A stretch of DNA of 64,000 nucleotides, taken from assembly GCF_000224145.3 (NCBI RefSeq), contig NC_020172.2, positions 4,013,557 through 4,077,556 of the forward strand, read 5' to 3'. Within the stretch, counting starts at the first letter, position 1. Every line of letters begins with the position of its first letter. The notes under the pieces were generated by a model. The model saw nothing but the letters and a program-made list of their open reading frames with translations. It was not told where the DNA came from and made no database searches. The position numbers were made by a program, and so were the translations under genes. Positions 49,420-64,000 of this stretch are shown piece after piece. Origin of the DNA: Ciona intestinalis (taxonomy: Eukaryota; Chordata; Ascidiacea; Phlebobranchia; Cionidae).

Positions 49420-52400
49420 TCAAACACTCTCAAATGCTTTGTTCGTGTGTAATCCGCCGTAAGGTTGTACGTCATCGCTGACGTCATCAGTAGGAATACT
49501 ATCTTTATCACACGATCCCGTCCCTTCGCTCGTGGTCGCAGATTCAAAGTCTTTCTTTATCTGTGCACAAAAATCGATTGGTGCAATTTTTGTAAAGTAT
49601 ACTGTATATTTGGTGCAGTGCAAAACATTGTTCTCTCTTGTGTTTGTGAGAGTTCAAAGTGCGATTAGAAATCCTGGGACTTGGGTCTTTACACTATCCC
49701 ATCTTACCCAACAGTACTATATACCATAGTCGCACTCGGTGTAAATTATCTATCTATATGTAAGAGTTTCTATAGTTTACGAACCGATGTGAAAGTTTCT
49801 CCAGGCAGAAGCACGGGTTGTACCTCACATCCTTCCTCGTTTCTACGGAATGCCCACCGAGCACACAAGGATATAATGAAAACCTCACATATCAGTATGT
49901 AGTTGTGTAACACTGTGGGAGAAATGAATGATATATAGTAGGATGAGGGAAGATGGAAACATTCTCAGCACATAATATTCAAATATCCTGACCGTGTTTT
50001 CAACAATTAACAACGGTATATGGGAGTCGTGAGGATACAATTTTATATTTTTTTAAATATTCTTTGTTTACTACCAAAAGGACCAGAAAAAAAGAATGAA
50101 AAGGTGTCCCATCTTCTCCCACCCTACTATATTTATCTTCACGTGACGGGGCAACAATAGTTATAACATGGGAGTCGTGAGGATACAATTTTATATTTTT
50201 TTAAATATTCTTTGTTTACTACCAAAAGGACCAGAAAAAAAGAATGAAAAGGTGTCCCATCTTCTCCCACCCTACTATATTTATCTTCACGTGACGGGGC
50301 AACAATAGTTATAACACAGTTTTTTCATAAATATCCCTTGCACACTCCTACGAGTTACCACATATGTGGGTTGTTTATCCTCGCATGACACGAGACTAAT
50401 AGGCAGTTTAAACTGTTTTATAAAGTATAAAGTTTACGTTATCTTTTTAAAAACGGCAGACATGTATTCTAGGAAAATTTATTTGGGATACATTTCAGAT
50501 GAAACCAACTATAGTTATATATAGGACGACATTTTTAATGCGCGACAATTTAACCCAGATTACAATAAATTGAACCAATTTGTTGTTTAATAAACTTGTA
50601 GAAGCAGAACTACTTGTACTAGAAACCCAAGTCTTAAAAATGCATTACGTAATAAAAAGGAACACCTGTGCCTATAATTCCTAGGACATTAGTCACGTCC
50701 GCTACAAAGTTCGCCGCTCAAAGAAATCGGAAAATATTTCGACATAATCGTTATGAAGGAATTTAACTATTGCTTTGTTCGTACTTTGTTAAACTCGTAA
50801 ATGGTTTTTATGTGAAATTGTGGCACGCAGGCGGAAAGATCGAAGCTGGGCCAGACTCGTTAAAAGTTTTTAATCGTGTTTGAGCGTATGACAAAGAGAT
50901 TGAAAGTTGCTGCTCTCAACATATGTGCGGTCGTAAATTGCCTCCGTGTGCGTCGGCCAACGGATATACGAGCACCGTGAACTATTGCCCAGGAAGAGAG
51001 GTATGTTTCGATTACGGTTACAGTATACCCCTTCCATATACAGTATATGCCCCTGGCTGTAGAACCTCACCCACATATAAGTAGGGTGGGGTGATATGGT
51101 ATATTGGAGAATACGGTTTTATAAATCTTTGAATGTTCCTTGTTTAATACCAAACGGGACGAGAAAATAGAATGAAAAGGTGTCACATCGTTCCCCACCC
51201 CACTTTACATAAAGAATAAGTCATTCCCAAGAAAACAAATTAAAACTTCTATAAAACACCTATATAGTTAATACACGATACTAATTTTGCTTTAAAATAA
51301 TCGCGACTATTTGCACAACACTTACGGTAACTATTTGCTTTGTCTGGGTAAGGAAATCCACACGACAATCCCCCGAGCGTATCCACCGCTCTAATAGTAA
51401 AGCCTTGGACTGTGTTGAAAGCAACCACCATTTGAACAGTAATGAACTTGGCTGAAAAAATCAAAAGATAATGGGTGAATAAGTATAGTAGGGTGGGGTA
51501 AGATGGGACATTTTTCTTGTCTCATTTAGTCGTAATTAATAAAGAATATTTACAGAAACACATAACCGCGTTCTCACGACTTTAAAAAGGTGTTGTTAAT
51601 TGTTCAAATTACGATCAGAAAATAAAGAGTTTAGGTGCAAACCGTAGCTATACTATTTATCCCACAATACTATATATTGTTTAAAAGTCTTATACCTGAT
51701 GCAGTCCATGTTTATATGTAGTATAAAACATATATACTTGATTTTTTATCGGTTTGGTCAATGACGTTACAAATATTGAAATCTATAGGTACAGCTAAAT
51801 GTAGTTGATTTTAAAATAAACAAAAACCGTGTATATTATACCTCTGATGTTGTAGTTCTGCAACGTGAACCTGGAGACTTTACTAAGTACAGTGTAACCG
51901 TATAAGCACGTGAAGCTTGACAGTGTTCCAAGAAGACCAAGAATCGTTGAAACGAGGATCTAAACGTGATGCAGGTATTAAAACTGTATATGTATAACCA
52001 TCAGTATTTTTTGTAAAATAGTGCTGGTATGACAACATCCCCATAGAGATGGCATATTCGTGTTATACCAAGTAGAGAAATGAATGTAACTTACTTTGTC
52101 CTCGCGTTGCCGGTAAACGACAGTCGCTATATACACGGGTGTTCATACACCTCGTGCCAGTTTACGAGTTACCATGTATGTTACTTAGTAATAGTTTTTT
52201 TTTTATTCTGCTTTTTCTTATCCTAGTACCCCGGATATGACACCCATGTACACATTGGGTGTTCATTATTACACGTTAATTCTCACGTTTTACAATACAA
52301 TACAGTTTTCTTACCACTGCTCTGTTGGGCATGGTGTAGTATTCCAGTGCCAAGATACTTTGCAACAAGTAAATCAACGGGTACATGAGAAGTACTTGGT

Positions 52401-54391
52401 ATACGAGGCCTTGCAGTACATTTAAACGACGTCTGAAAAATATAAGTAAAAATATAAATAAGCGCTGGCAAAAGCTAAAACATTTTATGTATGCGACTAT
52501 ATTATTGTTTATGTTTATATCGTTAAAGTTACGAACATTTTTTTTCGTAAACTTATGTTATAGCAGGGTGGGGTAAAATAGGTTTTCATTTTGTTAAATC
52601 GTCCCATTTGGTAGTAAAAAAAAGAATATTTCTAGAATTATATAACCGTAGCACCGCGACTCCAAAATAACGTGGTGATTGTTAAAAACACTATCAGGAA
52701 ATATGGTATTCAGGTGCTAACGGTATCCCATTTTACCCCAAAGATCTATATATTTGTAAGGTTTTAAATTTAGCACAATTTTATATTCATATAAAATTTA
52801 ATATTCACAGTATAAATTTTTTTCACATAAAATTTTATATAAAATTTAATATTTTATATTCAATTTTGTATAAAATTTAATATTTTATAATCAATTTCGT
52901 ATAAAAATTTAACATTTTATATTCGTATAAAACTTAATATTATCCACGTACACAGTCATTGGGTGATTCCTCCAGCAGCAAAGAACAAAACAGCATGGAA
53001 ATGGATTCGGTGGAACATACGGAACTCCCCTTAACGCTTCAACCATGGCTTGCTTGCCACCGTAGTAATGCAATATGTAGGTGAAAAACTTTTTGAGCAC
53101 GACCGCAAAATAACTGGGAACAAAATTTGGGTTAAGGTTTACGATCTGAATTGGATGCCCTGTTTCACACACCTCAATGAGCCAGCTTACGAGTAACCAC
53201 GTATACAATTTTGTGGGTGATTATTTTTTAAGTAATTTTTATTTTTTTAAGTAATGTATTGGGTAAAAATTTTAGACAACCTAATAAAGGGGGCACTCAG
53301 CCCGACGGACACGTTAACCACATTCCCACATCGCCTATAGAATATCTAGGATTATTCGTAAAATCTTTAACAAAGTGATTATTTCGTAAAATGTAACAAA
53401 CTTTTTAGTAGAAATAAAATAATGGCTTACAAACTTGAGGCAAAACGGGCTGTGCCGGAAGTTCTCGGAGCGAAGATTCCGGTGATCGAAAGTGCTGTCA
53501 ATACCTAAATAAATTTTTTTGCTAGATAAATTAATGAATTTTATTTTTCTTGCGTGGCGGGCAACTTCAGTCGTTATAACACGAGTGTTATGTTTCATAC
53601 ACATCGGCCGGCTTATAACTCGTATACGAGTTACCACATATGTATATGTGGGCGATTATTGGTTTTTTTCCCGTACGCTTTTTGTTGTCGTATTAATTAT
53701 AAACTAAAAAAAACATTTAAAATTTTCATAAAAAATGATCCATATTTAGGCCTATGTATACAAACATGTAAAAACTTACAGGAAATAAACTTAAAACCCA
53801 GATTTCGTAAACTGTTCTCTTCCAATAGATTGAATTTTTGACAAGAAATATAACTTCATCAATGTAGATAACGACCATTAGGAAAAATAAGATAAAAGGA
53901 ACCGACATTTTCCCGATGAAAGGAGCACCTCCCTCTTTTTATAAATAAAACAAATTTTAAAATATTTGGTTTACATTTTGCGGTAGTATAAAATGAATGA
54001 ACATAACTTATTTATCCACGCGTAATATACAGTAGTTACCACGTATTTAACTTTGCGTGTGATTGCTTTTTATGCGGTGGACCTATATGCTGTACGGGGA
54101 ACCACGTATTTAACTTTGCGTGTGATTGCTTTTTTGTGTATTTTCTGTATGACTAACAAGTTAGAAATTGAAGAAATTCTCGTTAAGTGTCTTGTTCACA
54201 CGCTAACAAAATGGTCGAAAACTTTTTTATCACTTTCGTTGTATACAAAAAAATGAAATATTTTGTAATTTCGTACCTCCAATTTTGACCCATAGCTCTT
54301 GAGACGATATACTTCTTTTACCAGAGCAATCCCATACAGCAGCTACAGTAGCATTTGTCGTGTTTATCGGAATAGTGGTAGAATAATCCAT
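49420..54391 (-). CDS. Organic solute transporter alpha-like protein, copy B (SLC51A family)
   Basis: Nine minus-strand exons: 54277-54391, 53780-53934, 53431-53504, 52952-53113, 52315-52432, 51842-51959, 51326-51451, 49785-49912, 49420-49560; 1137 nt, 378 residues. Exons 2, 3, 5, 6, 7 and 8 have exactly the lengths of copy A (155, 74, 118, 118, 126, 128) and all phases agree. The start MDYSTTIPINTTNATV is followed by VPFILFFLMVVIYIDEV, YYGGKQAMVEALRG, NPFPCCFVLCCW, KFITVQMVVAFNTVQ, CGFPYPDK and the last TM (YILICEVFIISLCARWAF). The exon 8 donor is TCG|GTTCGT; the alternative one base-frame later would not keep the tail open. The C-terminal tail is acidic (TDDVSDDVQPYGG) and unlike copy A. 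Clear tandem duplicate; substrate may differ. Confidence 0.88.
49932..50131 (-). mobile_element. MITE copy in copy B intron 7
   Basis: TATAGTAGGATGAGGGAAGA to CATCTTCTCCCACCCTACTA. Its right part is included in the exact tandem duplication listed next. Confidence 0.85.
50021..50316 (+). repeat. Exact 148-bp tandem duplication
   Basis: The segment starting TGGGAGTCGTGAGGATACAA at 50021 is repeated from 50169 with no difference I can see. It spans the right half of a MITE and the start of a SINE fragment. Confidence 0.9.
50288..50395 (-). repeat. SINE 3' fragment
   Basis: CTTCACGTGACGGGGCAACA and CTACGAGTTACCACATATG; its first bases are part of the 148-bp duplication. Confidence 0.6.
51080..51207 (-). 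mobile_element. Internally deleted MITE in copy B intron 7
   Basis: AGTAGGGTGGGGTGATATGG to CACATCGTTCCCCACCCCAC, about 128 bp. Confidence 0.8.
51485..51673 (+). mobile_element. MITE copy in copy B intron 6
   Basis: TATAGTAGGGTGGGGTAAGA to ATACTATTTATCCCACAATA. Confidence 0.82.
52078..52195 (-). repeat. SINE 3' fragment in copy B intron 5
   Basis: CACGGGTGTTCATACACCTC and GCCAGTTTACGAGTTACCA. Confidence 0.75.
52561..52749 (+). mobile_element. MITE copy in copy B intron 4
   Basis: TAGCAGGGTGGGGTAAAATA to GGTATCCCATTTTACCCCAA. Confidence 0.82.
52785..52941. repeat. AT-rich degenerate tandem repeat
   Basis: Repeated TATAAAATTTAATATTTTAT units of about 33-38 bp, ending next to the exon 4 donor of copy B. 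Confidence 0.6.
53155..53335 (-). repeat. SINE copy, reverse, middle lost
   Basis: CCCTGTTTCACACACCTCAA and GAGTAACCACGTATACAAT; a head remnant (CCGACGGACACGTTAACCAC) follows. Confidence 0.6.
53535..53660 (-). repeat. SINE 3' fragment
   Basis: CAGTCGTTATAACACGAGTG and CGAGTTACCACATATGTAT. Confidence 0.7.
53993..54205 (-). repeat. SINE fragment with a 63-bp internal duplication
   Basis: ACCACGTATTTAACTTTGCG occurs at 54038 and again at 54101. The rest is a reverse SINE body in copy B intron 1. Confidence 0.6.
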
Positions 54392-56112
54392 ATCGAATTA
54401 CCGAATATTTTTATTTACGGATTCGTAACCTATAGAAAAAAAAAAGAAATATTTTCATGTACAAATATTCAAAATCGTATTGAAAATCGGACAATTTTCC
54501 TTTCACAGTGTTTGGAAAAGTCTAAAACGTCAGCACAACGAAGCTTTTAAGAATATAGACTCTCTCCAATGACTTGCTCTTTTATACGATGAGCGAAACC
54601 ATAAACTGTTTGTGCGTCATAAGTTGTGAAAAAATCTAATGGCTTTTTCCGGACATCCCGATTCGAATCTATGTTTGCATAGTTAATGGAGATTGGTTTT
54701 AATACAGCAGATTCACAATGGCATATTCTCACGTGATCTCTTTATTATGACATTGCATGAATGCATTGAGACTGCTTGCCCTGTTTACAAAGCAACGTTT
54801 GCAGATTTTAAACGATCAGTCGCTTATTAAAGTTCATGTAGAAAGTATTATAACTTAATAGCCGTAATATTCTTTACTACCACATTAATAACTGTGTTAA
54901 GTTTTTATCACTGTAAAAACGTTTTGAAGGTTTATATCCCTAGCACCATAAAAAGTATATACCCCGCCCATTTTACTGTAAATTTTCTGTAATTTTTCTA
55001 AACGTTGAGGTGAAAAAGCAGTAAAAGCTATCACCAAAGCTATTTTATATTAATCACCATAAAAATATTGATCAATTTACGGCCATAAGGGGCTCCTAAA
55101 AGAACTTTTAGACTAACACTAAACAGTTGACTGAGATGTCGAAAACGTGCTGCACCAGCCCCGGTACAACTAAAAGCAAACTGCTCAATGTTTGATTAAA
55201 TAATACTGTTCATTGTGTCTGAAGCTTTTATTTAACTTAACTTTATTCAAGTCTAGCTGTTTTGAGCCAATATGTAACTGAAGATCCTAATTCTGTACTA
55301 TTTATAGAACGTTACCATATTTTCAAATGCTCACACCTGTTTTTTTCAAAAACATACACTTTTTTTCTATTTCTTTAGTGCTAAAGCTGCGACAGCATCG
55401 TTTATATATGCATATACAAATAATTCTAGTTGAAAATTTCTCGATTAGTCAGGATGTTGCAGAAAATCTGTCAAATCATTGTGTAAGTTAAAACCATAAG
55501 CTACCACTCATAAACCAACTATAAAATGACTCGTAAAATATAACATGTGTTTTCTTTGGTATATTATACACCACACTGTAAAACTATAGAAAATCTTAAA
55601 CGAGAAGAAAAAGACAACCGCATTGGCCCGTTAGTTACAACTTCTAAAGTCCACCCACCACGTAAGGATAAATGTGTGACACAAAACTGTTTGGGACAGT
55701 AGTACGGCATATGTTTTCTAACATTGTTGTACAGGGTTGCAACATTAAGTTAAACACATTTAAAGTATATATGTGCTTTTATTAAATAAGCTAGGTTGTC
55801 ACAAAAATAAGTTTGAGCTCAATGTTCACAAACAAAACGGCGAAAGTTTATACTGGAATTTGAAACTGCTTTTAGAATGCCAAATGCACTTCGTGTATTT
55901 AAAACAAAAGGAAAAAAACAAAAACATTCTGCTTGTGTGCGTCTTTATTATTTCTTATCTGATGTTCTCGAATCATGCAAAAATCGCATATAATTATATG
56001 TTTCGAACACGTAATGCACGTCGTGTATAAAAAACAGCACGAAAAGAATGGAAAACATTCTGCTAGTCTACGTCTGTTTTTTAAAACCATGTTGAAATGA
56101 CATAACATCATA
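54392..56112. other. Intergenic region between transporter copy B and KAT2
   Basis: A minus-strand open frame at 54547-54732 has no recognisable content. Two imperfect direct copies of GCACTTCGTGTATTTAAAAC…ACATTCTGCTTGTGTGCGTC lie about 130 bp apart near 55880 and 56010. Nothing else was identified. Confidence 0.5.
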
Positions 56113-62589
<6,477 letters not shown>

Positions 62590-62639
62590 NNNNNNNNNNN
62601 NNNNNNNNNNNNNNNNNNNNNNNNNNNNNNNNNNNNNNN
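62590..62639. other. Assembly gap (50 N) between KAT2 and POLR1A
   Basis: It separates the 5' end of KAT2 (minus) from internal POLR1A exons (plus). Missing coding content shows that the true gap is several kilobases. Confidence 0.95.
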
Positions 62640-63008
62640 GTTTCGTTTTATTTTATGAAGTCACCAACATATACGAATGAAATAAATGCAAAAATGTCAA
62701 TTAGAAAACTGGGATAGTGAAGAACCTACACTATCTGCTAACCCCTATAGCCAATAGCACTTGCCATCCAACTAACATTTTTCACCAGTCTAATCTACAA
62801 CTAGTCTTGCGTCAAACTAATAATTGCATTTTTGTATCAACTAAGGTAAATTTTGCCGAATCTATGTAACCTAAACAGAACCGTTCAACCAGCCTAATCC
62901 ATAACGTAAAGGGGGATTCTGAACTAATATTAAACTGTTTGTCAATATGGCTTAATTTACCAGAAGATTTTTTTAATAGTGCGGAAAACTGATTAAGCTG
63001 TTTCACAG

Positions 63009-63958
63009 GTTATCATTCGCAACGGTGAACTGTTATGTGGAATTCTTGATAAAGCCCATTATGGGGCAACAGAACATGGTCTTGTGCATGCAATGTATGA
63101 AATATACTCGGGTGAAATTAGCGGACGACTACTGACATGCCTCGCAAGGTTGTTCACAGCATTCCTGCAACGATACCGGGGGTTTACTCTAGGTAACACG
63201 ACTTGCTGTATTTTTTTTATTGATTAAAAGTACATTTTTATATTATTTTTTTTCTTACAAGTTCCTTACCCTAGGATAAGAGATGACGCTTGATAGGGAG
63301 CTTTAACGTTATTTTTAATACAAGCACACTTTGAACAATTTAGTCCTATGCTTCAGTTATAAAATTCTTTAAACATTTTTAAAATTCTTTAAACATTTTT
63401 AAAATTCTTTAAACATTTTTTCCATGCTGCTATGGGAGATGAGAGTAAATTAGGCGCATGGAAATTTACATGAAAAGGCTGGATTCTAACAGCCTGTTCC
63501 ACGCAAGTTTCGTGGTGCCGAAAATTAGATGCTCGACACACAAAAAAACATTTAAGGTTTTGCAAATTTGTCATTTTTTTCTAGGTGTTGAAGATATTCT
63601 TGTGCGGGATTGGGCAAACAAGGGAAGGACGGATGTTATACACGACACCAAGGATAATGGAATGCAAGTTGTTGCTAAAACACTGAATGTTAAAAAGAAG
63701 AATGAGGAAGGTTGGTAAATAATGATGATTAAACATACTTAGCCTTTTCATCCCAGTTTCCCTGGTCGTGTTAAAAATAGATTATAGACATACCATGTTT
63801 TGGCCTACGGGTGCAATTGCTTTTTTTAATGCATGACAATTGCTATATATAAAACTGTAAAAAAATGTAACTGAAGCCTTATGACCTAGATATAACCGAT
63901 GCCTTATGGGACGCCCATGTTGCAACCAAGATTTGGACAACAGACAGAGGACAAGTTG
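63009..63958 (+). CDS. POLR1A: RNA polymerase I largest subunit (RPA1/POLR1A), internal exons, partial
   Basis: Three exons: 63009-63192, 63585-63710 and 63890-63958 (runs into the terminal N run). They encode [40 protein letters not shown], then [17 protein letters not shown] and finally [15 protein letters not shown]. The [27 protein letters not shown] block is characteristic of the Pol I largest subunit and distinguishes it from RPB1 and RPC1. The subunit forms much of the active site for 35S/45S rRNA synthesis in the nucleolus. Roughly the first 700-800 residues should lie to the left (in the gap at 62590) and the rest to the right of the window. Splice phases are 0, 1, 1. Confidence 0.93.
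63360..63422 (+). repeat. 20/21-bp tandem repeat, three units
   Basis: AAAATTCTTTAAACATTTTT repeated three times in the POLR1A intron. Confidence 0.85.
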
Positions 63959-64000
63959 NNNNNNNNNNNNNNNNNNNNNNNNNNNNNNNNNNNNNNNNNN
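63959..64000. other. Assembly gap at the right edge
   Basis: At least 42 N, cutting an exon of POLR1A. Confidence 0.99.

Noticed and set aside
50870-51076. Minus-strand frame (GNSSRCSYIRWPTHTEAIYD) once considered the last exon of transporter copy B
   Set aside because: It lacks the expected final transmembrane helix. The true exon 8 at 49785-49912 has the same length as in copy A and joins in phase to a clear C-terminal exon at 49420-49560.
54547-54732. Minus-strand frame upstream of transporter copy B as a possible first exon or extra gene
   Set aside because: A better first exon with ATG, glycosylation sites and matching phase is at 54277-54391; the upstream frame has no recognisable features.
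62812-63006. Minus-strand 64-codon frame as the missing KAT2 N-terminus
   Set aside because: It shows no similarity to the GCN5/PCAF N-terminus and overlaps the acceptor of a POLR1A exon on the other strand.

Overview
The window is animal nuclear DNA, almost certainly from the sea squirt Ciona (C. intestinalis/robusta group). The base composition is AT-rich, genes are compact with many short introns, and nearly every gap between exons carries one of two dispersed repeats. One is a ~190-bp inverted-repeat MITE whose ends read like TAGGGTGGGGTAAGATGGGA. The other is a tRNA-derived SINE ending in a CATT tail. Both match what I remember of the Ciona families called Cimi-1 and Cics-1; I could not check those names. 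No rRNA, tRNA, CRISPR, LTR or retrovirus-like element was recognised. Five runs of N mark assembly gaps; at least two of them must be larger than the 50 N shown.

Layout, left to right. (1) 435-1086, minus: 5' part of a muscle-type actin gene running off the left edge. (2) 3259-9365, minus: complete 13-exon RNF10 (RING E3 ligase) orthologue, 693 codons. (3) 12535-14172, plus: a four-exon, 137-aa, ten-cysteine Ly6/uPAR-type GPI-anchored protein, preceded by a tandemly duplicated promoter segment with two TATA boxes. (4) 16955-21492, plus: a nine-exon, 389-aa protein with CUB-EGF-CUB-CCP order, like a MASP/C1r without its protease. (5) 24167-28093, plus: a six-exon, 325-aa NAD-dependent epimerase/dehydratase. 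(6) 29882-34621, plus: an eight-exon CAP-superfamily protein with Thr-rich linker, EGF-like module and C-terminal hydrophobic anchor. (7) 34622-38471: intergenic, with only weak gene candidates and many TGACGT motifs. (8) 38472-42098, plus: an eight-exon seven-transmembrane receptor of the cAMP-receptor-like class. (9) 43595-48775 and 49420-54391, both minus: tandem paralogues of organic solute transporter alpha (SLC51A type), nine exons each with identical intron phases. (10) 56113-62589, minus: GCN5/PCAF (KAT2) histone acetyltransferase, missing its extreme N-terminus and one internal piece at gaps. (11) 63009-63958, plus: internal exons of the RNA polymerase I largest subunit (POLR1A), leaving the window at the right edge.

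The genes are unrelated neighbours rather than an operon. KAT2 and POLR1A appear to be head to head, with both 5' ends hidden in the gap at 62590-62639. The strongest candidates for something not widely described are the protease-less MASP-like gene (an invertebrate counterpart in architecture to vertebrate MAP-1/MAp44, but as its own gene), the duplicated Ly6 promoter, the tandem transporter pair, a low-copy hairpin element seen three times, and an assembly chimera inside the epimerase gene. Exon coordinates were derived by hand from splice signals and reading phase; a few may be off by one base.
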